DNA of 64,000 nucleotides, from contig NC_020175.2 in NCBI RefSeq assembly GCF_000224145.3, positions 3,176,381 through 3,240,380 on the forward strand. The letters run 5' to 3'. Under the pieces are notes generated by a model. It saw only the letters and a list, made by a program, of their open reading frames with translations. It was not told the origin of the DNA and made no database searches. Position 1 is the first letter of the stretch; the number at the start of each line of letters is the position of its first letter. The position numbers and the translations under genes were made by a program. Of the stretch, positions 10,202 through 21,668 are shown piece by piece. The DNA is from Ciona intestinalis (lineage: Eukaryota; Chordata; Ascidiacea; Phlebobranchia; Cionidae).

Positions 10202-13200
10202 TTAATCGCTGTCGGAAAAACGAAAATCTTCTACAATGTCGGCCTCATCGGCTTCCATACTCATGTCCACTTTTTTAATTTCCTTCTCTTCAATTTCCTC
10301 TTCCTCTTCACTTTCATCATATTCTTCATCGTCAAGTTCAGCATCAGAAGGAGAATCTTCACTTGGTGGCTTGTCAGCGATTATTTCATCCAATTTTCGT
10401 TTTTTTGGGCGACCTTAAAAGAATACCAAAAATCTGTTGTGGTTAAAAATTGTTTTGGAGGGATTTTATCCAACTTTTCTTTTTTTCGGGGGACCTTAAA
10501 AAATACCAATCAAAAATTTTGTAACTAAAAATATGTGTTGTAGTTAAAAAATTGTTTTGCTACAATTTCATCCAATTTTCCTTATTTTTCAGGCGACTTT
10601 TACAAATTTTGATAAAAAAGGGGCAACAGAAAATATGTGTTAGTCCTTGTGGATACAACTTTTTTTGGGGAGGAAAGCAAATTATTAAGTTTCCACAACA
10701 CACCCTCTTGGATTGCTCTTTCAAAGTCAGCTTTCGCATCTTCTTCATCTGAACTTCCAACAAAGAGTTCCCCGAACTCCTCACGATCCGCGGGCTTCGA
10801 CTGCTCCATCAGTTTTGTTCTTTCAATCGCCGGAAGATTCTCTTCCACATTCTACGTGAAAAAACGTATGAATTTTTTAAGAAATAATGAAGTCTTATTG
10901 CAGTTTTAACTATTTAAACTTCAATATTTGATATTTAACTGGAGCAGCAGATTTTCTTTTAAGAAGAGTGTTTTCATACTTCCCAAAATTGTTTAGCTAA
11001 ATAGAAAAAAACAATCACCCACAAAGTTAGATAAGTGTTAACTTAAAAGCTGGCCAAGGTGTATGAAACGAACATCCGTGTTAAAAATCTTTCGTTCCCT
11101 GGCCAAGCGAGGATAAAGCAAGTTACACATATCACACACAAAACTGTTTAATTTGTTATTTAGCAACGCCAACAGCTTAAATAGTGAAACGGAGTTTCAA
11201 ATTTTACCCTGTCCTTGTCAGCAATTTGCTGACTAAGTTCTCTCTCCCTGTTTTTCCTGTACGTGGCATAATGTTTAGTAAACGGCATCTCAGTTCCTTT
11301 TAATTCGTTTTCCCAAGCAACCTGTTCAAAATAAACAAAAATAAATAGACAAAAGTGAACAAATCTGTTTAATAGAAACAGAAAATGCAAAAAAGTAGCG
11401 TAAATTTACGTGATTATTTTTGTATAGTAGGGTGGGGGAGACGGAACACCTTTAACACTTAATATCCAAATATCCTGATCGTGTTTTAAACAATTAACAA
11501 CGGTCTATGGGAGTTGTAGGCGGTTCTATAATTCTTTGAATGCTCTTTGATTACCACCAAATGGGATAAAAAAAACTAAATGAAAAAGTGTCCCATTTTT
11601 CCCCACCCTATTATTTTAAATAAAATTCTTCCAATAAAAAAATGAAACAGTGTTCACATCAATTATAACAAAATATGATGTTTCTATAAATTATACTCAC
11701 AACAGCAGCAACATCAGTCACAGCAAACGTGACGTCCGAACGCTTTTTTGTGATAAATTCTCCCTGCTCAAGCACTCTGTCTACTATTTGCTTCATCATT
11801 TTTAAGTAGTTTGTGTTCTAAATACAAAACAATTTATCAGCTTCAAGTCATTCTTTTAAAAAAAAATTTAGAAATGTGAAAAAATATTATTAAAATGCCA
11901 CAAATTTTTTTTCACTAAAAATTTAGAAGCTACTAAAATTTTAAAAATTGAGTACTTTACATGCACAAAATTAAAGAGTAATTGCACAGGTTTGGATTTG
12001 TGACATAATAAAAAAAAAATTAACAACAGTTTTTTTCAGTTTTTATACAAATTTTACTACCTTGCATTTTTTGATAAATTTCTTCAACATTACTACAGAA
12101 GGTACAGCAAGTTCTGGGAAAGCAATTGTGTGGGCTTGTGTGTTGAAGTAAGCCATGAATAAGTCGTAAACTTGGTCCATTGCACCATCCTGGTAATAAC
12201 AATTAAAATGTATGATGAAAATTGAAAACCACGCGAAAATTAAATTTAATTAAAATTCCATTTAACATTACCAAAAAATTAATCTTGGTAATTCATATAA
12301 AAATTGTTTTAAAACGGATAAAAAAGATCAGACTAAAGTTAAATTTAACTAAATTCAATTTGACAAAATCATAATTTTAATTTTGTGTATTTAGTAAAAA
12401 CATTGTTTTAAAAGTAAATCAGACGGTATCTGAATTCAATTTAACAGGATTAACAATTTAACTTTAACATTAACATTTGTTTTTTACACTCAATTTACAG
12501 AATATCTGGTTGCATAATTTGTAGCTGCATTTATATCAAATATTTAAAATGTAACAAATTGTTTCAAAAACTTAGATTTTTCGCAATGTGTAAAAAACGC
12601 TTACGTAGAAATATAGTAGAGTGGGGGAAGATGGGACACCTTTGGTACATAATATCCTAATATCGTGATCGTGTTTTAAACAATTAACAATACCTGTCTA
12701 TGGGAGTCGTGAGGAAACGTTTTTATTAGTTTACTACCAAATGGGACGAGAAAATAGTATAAAAAATGTCCCATCTTCACCCACCCTACTATATGCAATA
12801 TTTGGCTTAAGAGTCCAAAAGTGTGGTTTTCAATTGAAAATGTCAAATTAAAAATTTAAGCTTTGGGTTTGGTTAAGGTCACGTGTTGGTCATTATTAAA
12901 TACATACCCTATATGACTTTTCTTTAAGTTGAGAGTTTGACAATTTTAGTATCGTCTCAAATGCTAATGGACGAATTGAAACACCAGATTGCCTGAAAAT
13001 AGTAAAAATATAAAAAATATAATTAAAAAACTTTTTAAAATTTAGCTAAAAAAATTTATAAAAATAGAAAATTAAAAGTAAAAATTTTAAAAAAAGTAAA
13101 AAGAATAAAGAGCATTGAAACTCACTTTTTGGCAAACTCGTTAAGATGCAGAGGAGCCATGATGAAGTTGAGGAGAGGAATGAACGTGTTCGTGCAATCT

Positions 13201-16200
13201 CCAAGTGAGATCAGGGATCGCGTGATGTGGAAACGGAGAGGAAAGAATCGGGCCGTGGGAACAAGTCTGTGGAGAAAAAGTTTAAAATTTGATGGCTTGG
13301 CACAGTGATTAGTGAGTCTAGTGAGCCAAAGGGTCATGATTCAAGGCTCGTCGCTGCTATTGTCGGCGTGTGTGTTTTTGGGCCAGACACATTTAATGGC
13401 AATTGCTCTAACCTGGTTGTGGATTACTCAAATTGTAAGTCATACAGATTAAAAAATACCCACGAAGTTACATATTTGGTAACTCATTGGCAGAAAGTGT
13501 ATAAAACATAACAACCCATAGGTTAATGGTTCAAGGCTCGTCGTTGCTACTATTGTGGGTGTATGTGTCCTTGGGCAAGACATTTAACAGCAATTGCCCC
13601 AACCCGATGGTCACTAATGGGTTGCTCAAATTGTAAGTCATACAGAAACACCCACAAATTACATATGTGGTAACTCATTTGCATAAAGCGTATGAGACAA
13701 AACACCCATGTTATAATACCGTCATTTCCGGCCATGCAAGGATAAAGCAAGTTACGTATGTGTAGCTCTTAAGGGGTACGAGGTGTACGAAACAGAACAC
13801 CCGTGTAACGTGTTATAACGACTGTGGTTTTCTAGCCACGCAAGGATAAAGCAAGTTACATATGTGGTAAACTTTAAGTGGGCATGAAGTGTATGAACAA
13901 ACAACCCATGTTATAACGACTGCCGTTTTTCAGCCACGCAAGGATAAAGCAAGTTACATACGAGGTAACTTGTAAGCAGGCATGAGGTGTATGAAACCGA
14001 ACACCTGTGTTATAATACTGTCATTTCCGGCCTTGCAAGGATAAAGCAAGTTACGTATGTGGTAACTTGTAAGTGGGCATGAAGTGTACAAAAATGAGAA
14101 CCCCCATGTTATTATAATGTCGTTTTTAAGGATAAAGCAAGTTATATTTATTTACTTACTCAATTGTACCAATGGCCACTTGTACAAGGGGGTATATAAG
14201 CGCTTGCAAAGTTTCATTTGGATGATTGACAGATAAAACACGACACCAGATGCCGATAGAGTGCACGAACTGCCAGTTGTAGATAGTTTGACGAGTTTCC
14301 TGCAGAAAAAAGGTAAAAAAAGGATTGTTTAGTCAGAATGTAGTCTGGGGCCCTTGTACAATGGTTAGCACGCCGCCTATAACCTACCTAGAGGTTACGG
14401 GTTCAAGGCTGGTCACTGCTACCATTGTGGGTGTATGTGTCCAAATTGTTGGCCATACTCATACATAAAACAAAAAAATAAAAATCACAAAATATATTTA
14501 CCTGCAAAATTACTCTAATAATATTTTATTCTACCTATATAAAAACTGTTATTCAGAAATAAACTCAAAATAAAATCTTCTAAAAATGTTTTTTCTTTAT
14601 AATTGACTCAATAAAATAAAAATTAACAAATGAATGTTATAAATAAAAATTAACAAATAAAAAAATTAATAAATAAAAAATAACCAATCTTCACCTTGCT
14701 TTGCGTTGTAATTGCTTTTCGAAGATGTACGGCAAGTTGTCTAATATAGAGGAAAGCAAACTGGTAGGTGACATTGGCATCTACACTGCATATCTCAGCA
14801 AACGTCCGTTGCATGAAGTTTATCATTGGGAGGGTGGAGGGAGAAGTGAATTTACTGTTTGCCACGTAACTTACATATGTTTGCTGGAGAGAAAAAAAGG
14901 GGTTTTATGATTTTAATAATTAAAAATAATCAACTAATTGTGTTTAAGCCCTTAACAGTCGTGGTTGCATTATTAAAAAAAATCATGCACAAAGTAAGAG
15001 GGGTGTATGAACACCTGTGTTTTAACGACTGTAGTTTTTCGGTTACGCGAGGATAAAGCAAGTTACATTCAATAAAACGAGGCACCTCATCTTACTTAAA
15101 TAGCTGTTTGTGGTTGTTTTTTCTTATTGGTTCGCAAATTTAGTCTTAGTGAAGGAGCAAGCAATTTGATTTTGATTTCAGAATTGAAAACCACATAATG
15201 TATTTGAAGAGTACTGTTTTATGAGAGTACCACAAAGAAGTGCATAAAAAAATTTCGACCTCTTTAAAAGACATCCTGACAAAATTAATTTCATAATCAA
15301 TTTAAAATCGACATATAAAACTTATATTGGTATATATTTACAGATTTGCAGAGAAAACTTACTTTCATTGTATTTTCCAAGAACCTCTCCTTTTCCATAG
15401 TTATAAGTCTTGTAATACAAAGAAAAGCTAAAACGCGAACACTCTCGTTTTCTGCCGAACTCCACTGTCGGATCAGCAACTAAAAAAATATGGTAGTTGC
15501 TTTATACACACACACATATATGGTCATATTGCCCATTATATATTAATCGCCGGTGACCATTTTCAATATAAATAAAGTATTGCTTTAAAAAAAAAAAAAA
15601 ACTTTTTCTTTGTAGCGGGTTTTTTCTGAAGAAATTTCAAATATATATATATATACATATATTAATATTATATTAATATGTTGATTTTTAATTTTACTAA
15701 AATTTTACTATTATGCATTTATATTAATTTCTTCATTTATTTAATCACATTCAAAATAGGTATTTTTTTGTTTTTTTAACAAAATTTTAACATTTAAGGA
15801 CTTTTGTTATTTTAACAAAACAAATTATATATATATATATATATTTTAAATATACCCACTAAATAAGAACAGAAATTAGCTTCAGCAGGGTTTTCGAAAT
15901 CTTTGGGAAACTGATAAAATATGGAAGAAGTAGCAGGAGGTGTCGTAGGAAGACACGCGTCACTGATGGTTCGAGCAGTGTGCGTGCAAGCGTGACCGCA
16001 TCAGCGAGATAGATGCGTACGTCTTCACGAATAATTGCCCACTTTTTGCATGTAGATGGGAGAGGTGCTTTCCTGGGAATAAGTTATTTATTTTTTTAAC
16101 AGGATGGAATATAATACGTAGGCTATAGTAGGGTGGGAGAAGATGAGACACCCTTTCTCTCTATTTCTCGTCCCATTTGGTAGTAAACATTCAAAAAATT

Positions 16201-19200
16201 ATAAAACCATATCCTCTCAACTCCCATAGACCGTTGTTAATTGTTTAAAACCTGAACAGGATATTTGGATATTGTGTGCTAAAGGTGTCCCATCTTCCCC
16301 CACGGTACTATATAGTTACCAAATAAATAAAACAGTAAGGAGTCTTTTAAGAAAAATTTTTGGTATAAAAATTTTAACGGAGTGGAATGATAAGAACAGC
16401 CTGTAGTAACAAAACAAAGAAAATGGTAAAAAAAAACTTTTTTTTTGGTTGAAAATTTTAAAGGAATGAAAACATATATTAATTTGCAAATCAGCACTTA
16501 GTTAGGGGTATATTTCCTAAAGTAGTCTGAAATGAAAAACAATGCTTAAATAATACAAGTGAAAAAAGTAAACTACGGTATGGAATATTTTTGACTGTAA
16601 GAAATCTACATTTACATATTTGCAGAGAATGAAAACTCACTGTTTTTTAGTTTTCTTCATTTTTTTAGGAAAGTAGTTAAGAAGTTTGGCCAGTGTTGGT
16701 ACAATTGTTCGAATGCATAGCCCAACCACTGAGTTAAATGTAGCAGCACCTATAACCCTAAAAGAATGTAATTTTTTAATGTATGGTAGTCATAAGTTTT
16801 TTGTATTTGAACGGGGTGAAATAGATATATATAGTAGGGTGGGAGAAGATGGGACACCTTTTCATTCTGTTTTCTCGTCCCATTTGGTGGTAAACAAAGA
16901 ATATTCAAAGATTTATAAAATCGCATTCTCACAACTTCTATAGACCGATGTTAATTGTTTAAACCACGAAAAGGATATTTAGGTATTATGTGCTAAAGGT
17001 GTCCCATCTTACCCCACAGTACTGTGTAATCATAGCCGCCAAATTTTGTGAAATGCAGGGAAGGCAGGGATAGTTAGACACACATTCTTTTGAAAAAAAT
17101 CTAACTTATTGGTTGTATTTTTACTCATTAATGCAGTAGTAAAATACTACACACAAATGCACACAATGTAGTTAGTATTATGCACAGACGCAAACACAAA
17201 GTATCAAACACTAATTCTAAACCACCTTACTTGTATTTTAGCTTGGGTGTCGCGCTTTTTTTCCTCTTTTTCCCTTTTTTCTCTTTCTCTTCAGGTTCAG
17301 CAGCATCTACTCTCACAAGCGCGGCATGAAACGCCTTGATTAACTCACGAAGCGAGGACATTGATGGGACCTCAGTAAGCAAGTGGTTCTGCCACTCTTG
17401 TACCATCTCTTCTGTGACCGTTATCTGTTAAAAACAAATGTTAAAAAAACAACATATCTCTTTAGCTACAGGCAACAGCCAAATACAGGTCCAAAATTAG
17501 GAGCTTTTGTTTATATGGTAGGGGGGGAGACGGGACACCTTTAGCACATAATATCCAAATATCCTGATCTTGTTTTAAACAATTAAAAACGGCTTATGGG
17601 AGTTGCAAGGATACGTTTCTATAATTTTTAAATGTTCTTTGTTTACTACCAAATGAGACGAGAAAATAGAATAAAAAGGTGCCCCATCTTTCCCTATCCT
17701 ACTATATCTCATAAACTACATGCAACAGCCCTTGAGAATTAAGTTAGCTCAGTCTTTTACCCTAAAACCATTAATATAAATTCATAACAAAATTTCACCA
17801 GTTTTTTCTTCTTCCTGTTCTCCTGATCCATGTCATCACCTTCTTCTTCTTCATCCTCAGACATACCAACATCTACATCGCTGTCGGATGCTTCCTGGAA
17901 TATTATTTTATACAAAACAGTTTATTTTCAAGTTTCATCTGCCATAAGATGTAAAAAACGTAGTGCGTTTCTGATGTTTTGTTTAAAATTGGATGTAAAA
18001 ATGTAGTGTCTGTTCTACGTTTTTTTTCTGTTGGAAATTTTTTTGGTGGGGGGGGGAAATGTAGTGCATTTTTGATTTTTTGTTGTCAATAGGATGTACA
18101 AAATGTAGTGTATGTCAGACGTTTTATCTGCCATAAGATGTTACAAAATAAATTCAATGTATTTCCCACGTTTGGTCTGCCACTTACTACCATCCGGCAA
18201 AACTTTATCAAAAGAAACGTTGGAAATGCACTATGAGATATCCCGTAAAAAAACATTTACATTCAACCTGATATGTACACTTTGGTACATATTTACAAAA
18301 TTCCCTTTGTTACACCAGTGTGCACGGTGCACCCTAGAGTGCACCATAATATGCCAGGGGTGCACCAGTACAAAAAGGCATACAAGGGTGCATCATAAAT
18401 TTCAAAAATTTTAAGCAATAACATTTAGTTTTAAACATTTTTTACAAATCTAGTTACTTTCCTACAGTTTTTTTATATGAATTCTATATCTTGCATCACT
18501 GGAATTGCGAACCATCATTAGTTTCACCATAACAAGGGTGCATGAGATCATCGGACAACTTTAGGGGCTCACAAATCCCAAAAAAGTTGAGCACTGCGGT
18601 AATGCATCACTGGGAACTAGAATTTAGACAGGAGTTGGCTCATTATAATATTGGTGGCTTTTTTACCCCTTCAGTAACTTAACCCAGTAATTGTCTTACA
18701 GAATAATTAATACAAGCTTAAATTTCAAAATATTTTTGTTGCCATTTACCTCCAGATGATCAGGAAGTTGGTGAACTGCATCTTCGTCTTCGGAGGACGA
18801 AGCATCCAAGTCGAGATTGTCTTCAAAATTAAGCAAACCGGACTCCTCGTCCTGATTAACATAATTTAAAATTAAATTAAAGAACTCTAACTTAGTTTCA
18901 ACAAAGTGCTAATGTACCCAATAGGGTGTATAGGTTACTAAGTAGCTTTTTACAAAACAAAATGAATCTTAAAATGTACAGTCCGGAGGGTTTTAACAAA
19001 ATGATGAAATGTCATACAGCACCTGTAAAAACTTGTAAAATTCCGGATCTTTTTCTTTTAAAGCATTAAGTTGTTCTTGATGAGAAGTTCCTGATTGTTT
19101 TCCGAGAGTTGGCTTTTTATTGTTCTGCTTTTTTATCACTTGCTTTTTTGTGGTTTCATCATTCTGTTTTTTGACCTTTACAGTTGTGTCAGCCTGAGAA

Positions 19201-20371
19201 GAAATATTAAATAATATAAGTATGTCTATAACACTACAAGGATACTGTGTCACTACTACTTTGTAGAAGTAAGTACATAAGGTAAAACGAATGTCAACTG
19301 CCACAGAATCTGTGCTAACATGATAAACTTTTAGAACAAAAACAATTATTTAGCTGCTGTTGCCACCATGCATAAATGTATTATGTAAATACATGAAGTT
19401 GACCTACTGGTAAAATCTGAAAAAAATTTATATAATATATTAATATATATAAACTACAATACATACGTTACCAATCATTGGTTATACATTGGGCTAACAG
19501 AAAACCCTGTTACAAGTGGATATGTTTACTAAAATGATTTAGTTTGCAGAGTATGGCAGGTGCACAACCGATTTTGTTTAATTTTGGATATGCACTGCAC
19601 AATTTTTTCCACGCACCCCAATTAATTAAACCATGAACAAAATCTGTATCCAATTAAGTAGGGTTTCTTAATGTGATTTAAAAATGTATGGGCTTTAAAA
19701 AGCTTACAATATTTTCATCCTGTTCAGCTTGAGGTTGGGCAGGTTTCTTCTTACGCTTTGTTTTCTTTTTGTTTCTCTCTGGCTTTGAGGTTTTCACTAC
19801 AGGCAACATACAAAAGATTGTATACACAGTGTTTACATTTAAAACAACTAATTTATATTCCAAGTTCAAACTAACGGTTTTTGCCTTGTTTACCCTCATG
19901 GAAGTGAAAAGCTTAAAAATCTAGGTTTTGCAGTAGCACCCAGGTGTTTGTGTGTAATGGGCAAATTTGGTCTAAGTCGTAGGACCCATAATGTGCAATG
20001 TTTCCTGCTAGTGAAAAGTCTCCCCCCCCACTTTATTTGCTATTGCTAACCACTAACCCCCATAACCACTAACCCCCATAACCACTAACCCCCATAACTA
20101 CTAACTACTAACCCACTAACCATCAACACCTAACCCCCTAACCATCAACACCTAACCCCCTAACCTAGGGGTTAGGGGTTAGTGGTTACCAAATACAGTG
20201 GGGGGGGTTCTTCACTAGCACCAACGTTACAGCACCTCACTCATATAAAATATAACAGCTTTTTCTTTAATTCCAAAACAAAAACCGTATACCTTTGGCA
20301 TCATCGTCAGTAGAATGATCTCCCCAATCCATTTCCATAAACTCTTCGACAGTTGCATCGCCTATTCCCAT
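10202..20371 (-). CDS. NOC2L: Nucleolar complex protein 2 homologue (NOC2L), 18 exons
   Basis: Exons, 5' to 3' on the minus strand: 20293-20371, 19708-19796, 19023-19193, 18750-18851, 17799-17894, 17231-17424, 16641-16757, 15871-16072, 15363-15479, 14695-14883, 14160-14299, 13126-13266, 12908-12992, 12061-12189, 11701-11817, 11208-11321, 10704-10851, 10202-10413. The frame closes to 813 residues (human about 749). Recognisable blocks are the Lys-rich N-terminus, KEKDPEFYKFLQ, GAATFNSVVGLC, KFTSPSTLPMINFMQRTF with LYIRQLAVHLRKA, NWQFVHSIGIWCRVL, LVPTARFFPLRFH, a GFPELVLP-like block and an acidic tail ending DFRFSDSD. The Noc2 family pairs with Noc1/Noc3 to move pre-60S particles from nucleolus to nucleoplasm; vertebrate NOC2L also restrains histone acetylation. 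The exon 8 donor is doubtful: the GT chosen adds three residues relative to human. Confidence 0.93.
10383..10610 (-). repeat. Triplicated NOC2L exon 18 start and acceptor
   Basis: The segment ATTTCATCCAATTTTCG followed by T-rich/GGGCGACCTTAAAA recurs starting near 10383 (true exon 18), 10464 and 10566. Spacer motifs (ATACCAA, GTTGTRGTTAAAAAWTTGTTTTG) recur with it. The two copies in intron 17 are degenerate. Confidence 0.8.
11007..11132 (+). mobile_element. SINE fragment (tail half)
   Basis: Tail half (CACCCACAAAGTTA.. to ..GCGAGGATAAAGCAAGTTACA) in a NOC2L intron. Confidence 0.7.
11423..11613 (+). mobile_element. TIR MITE copy (Cimi-1-like)
   Basis: Full-length copy with TATAGTAGGGTGGGGGAGAC at the left end and the complementary right end, in a NOC2L intron. 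Confidence 0.85.
12612..12794 (+). mobile_element. TIR MITE copy (Cimi-1-like)
   Basis: Full-length copy with ends TATAGTAGAGTGGGGGAAGA and CACCCACCCTACTATA, in a NOC2L intron. Confidence 0.85.
13292..14150 (+). repeat. SINE dimer followed by a tandem array of SINE tails
   Basis: Two SINE heads (GGTTCAAGGCTCGTCG-type B boxes near 13340 and 13530) are followed by about five head-to-tail copies of only the last ~100 bp of the SINE. Each copy ends GGATAAAGCAAGTTAC with a GTATGTGG-like joint (joints near 13760, 13866, 13965, 14060, 14145). The units differ by many substitutions, so the amplification is not brand new. Lies in the NOC2L intron between exons 12 and 11. Confidence 0.85.
14349..14463 (+). 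mobile_element. SINE head fragment
   Basis: tRNA-like head (ACAATGGTTAGCACGCCGCC .. GGGTTCAAGGCTGG) and the first part of the body; the tail is missing. Confidence 0.7.
14991..15070 (+). mobile_element. SINE tail fragment
   Basis: Only the last 80 bp of the SINE, ending GCGAGGATAAAGCAAGTTAC. Confidence 0.65.
16124..16314 (-). mobile_element. TIR MITE copy (Cimi-1-like)
   Basis: Full-length copy with a TATAGTAGGGTGGGAGAAGA left end, in a NOC2L intron. Confidence 0.85.
16830..17023 (-). mobile_element. TIR MITE copy (Cimi-1-like)
   Basis: Full-length copy with a TATAGTAGGGTGGGAGAAGA left end and ACCCCACAGTAC right end. Confidence 0.85.
17515..17706 (+). mobile_element. TIR MITE copy (Cimi-1-like)
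   Basis: Full-length copy with a TATGGTAGGGGGGGAGAC left end and CCCTATCCTACTATA right end. Confidence 0.85.
20006..20220. mobile_element. Inverted-repeat element with a CTAACCCCC-type core
   Basis: Ends TGCTAGTGAA and TTCACTAGCA are inverted, and the match continues through a C8/G8 run, ACTkTATTTG and CCACTAACCCC for about 45 bp. The core is a short array of CACTAACCCCCATAAC units resembling telomere repeats. No target duplication is obvious. The segment just upstream (19930-20005) shares a module with 26983-27075. Confidence 0.65.
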
Positions 20372-21668
20372 TTTATTATATATTCAACTAGAAATAAAGA
20401 CGTTATTTACTCCGAACTATTTTGCCGAAGCTAAATAAATAAATGAGTTTAACTTGCTTTATCCTCCCGTGGCCGGAAAACGACAACCGTTATAACATAA
20501 GTGCTCAAACACCTCGTGCCAGCTTACGACTTAACGAGTTACTATTATGTTCAAGCTATCCGTAAATCCCCGTTTTATTGTATATTTAACTAGAACATTA
20601 CGTTATTTACTCGGAGCTAACTTTTGTTTTAACTTCTACTGCACTGTATACAAATACAACGGGCAAATATTGCTAAAACCAGAGTTTAACCGTGAACCCA
20701 ATGCAACAAAAAATAAATGAACACATGTTCTCATGGAAATCTCAGACATGCTGCTTGGCAAGAGAGCATAGCGCTAATAAATAGCCACATATTTCTCGAT
20801 ACGTGCCAGAAAGTGGCTCCAAAACTGTTCAGATAAAATACGTAATGAGTAATACGCACAAATATAGGGTGCTTGTATATAGTGCAGATATAACTAAAAG
20901 TACCAAATTTCAAATTCAATTTTGGACAACTGGTCGAATAAAAATTTTACTAGAATTTTTGTTTCAACAAGTAATACAAAGTACTTGTGTTCCATTACCT
21001 CGCAAAAACAAACCACATTTCAAACAAAATATTAAACTTTAAGCAAATTATAGAACACAAGCAACATACAGAATATACGAAGTACTAAGCAATATGCAAA
21101 ATCTTATACAACACACAGTATAGTTCAAAAATTGTTGTGTTGTGAAACAGACGGAGTGTGCCACAAACTAATTAACAATATAATTTATTTACCAAGTTTT
21201 GGCATATGTTGAGTTAAACTGGTAAATACAATTAAAAAAATTCTACAATGCAAACTTATTCAGAATACGGAAGAATGCTGTATTCATAAATAGTTTAAGG
21301 ATCCCTGGTTTGAACTGTTATGCTTAAAGTGTAAAAGGTATAAAATAAATCAAGAAGATCAGATTCGGAAAAAAATGCTTTTCCAGTATTTGACCGCACA
21401 ATAGGTTCAATTTATAGTATATAATCAGTAGGTTTACGATCAGAAAAAAAGGAATATTCAGAAATATAGAAGCTAGACTAAAATGAATCATTAATCTAGA
21501 CAAGTAAAAGTGCATAATTAAAGGGGGCGTTCTAACACAGAAAGTATGGGCTAATATACTTTCTATATCTATACAGAAGTCACTCCCCTACAAAAAAAAC
21601 TATATAGAAGAAACTGTATAACAAAACAGTAAAATTTGAGCGCATACAGATCAAACAGTATGAAAAAC
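20372..21668. other. Spacer between NOC2L start and fucosyltransferase end
   Basis: Should hold the NOC2L promoter and the fucosyltransferase 3' UTR. Apart from a SINE fragment at 20431-20548 I see AT-rich sequence without a convincing ORF. Confidence 0.5.
20431..20548 (-). mobile_element. SINE tail fragment
   Basis: Tail half of the SINE on the minus strand (AACTTGCTTTATCCTCC.. to a degenerate GAGTTACT). Confidence 0.65.

Noticed and set aside
18300-18600. Another hAT element (GGTGCACC and GTTGAGCACTGCGG motifs)
   Set aside because: Termini are suggestive, but no paired ends or target duplication could be matched.
20047-20170. Interstitial telomere
   Set aside because: Units are CACTAACCCCCATAAC rather than a clean hexamer, and they sit inside an inverted-repeat element.
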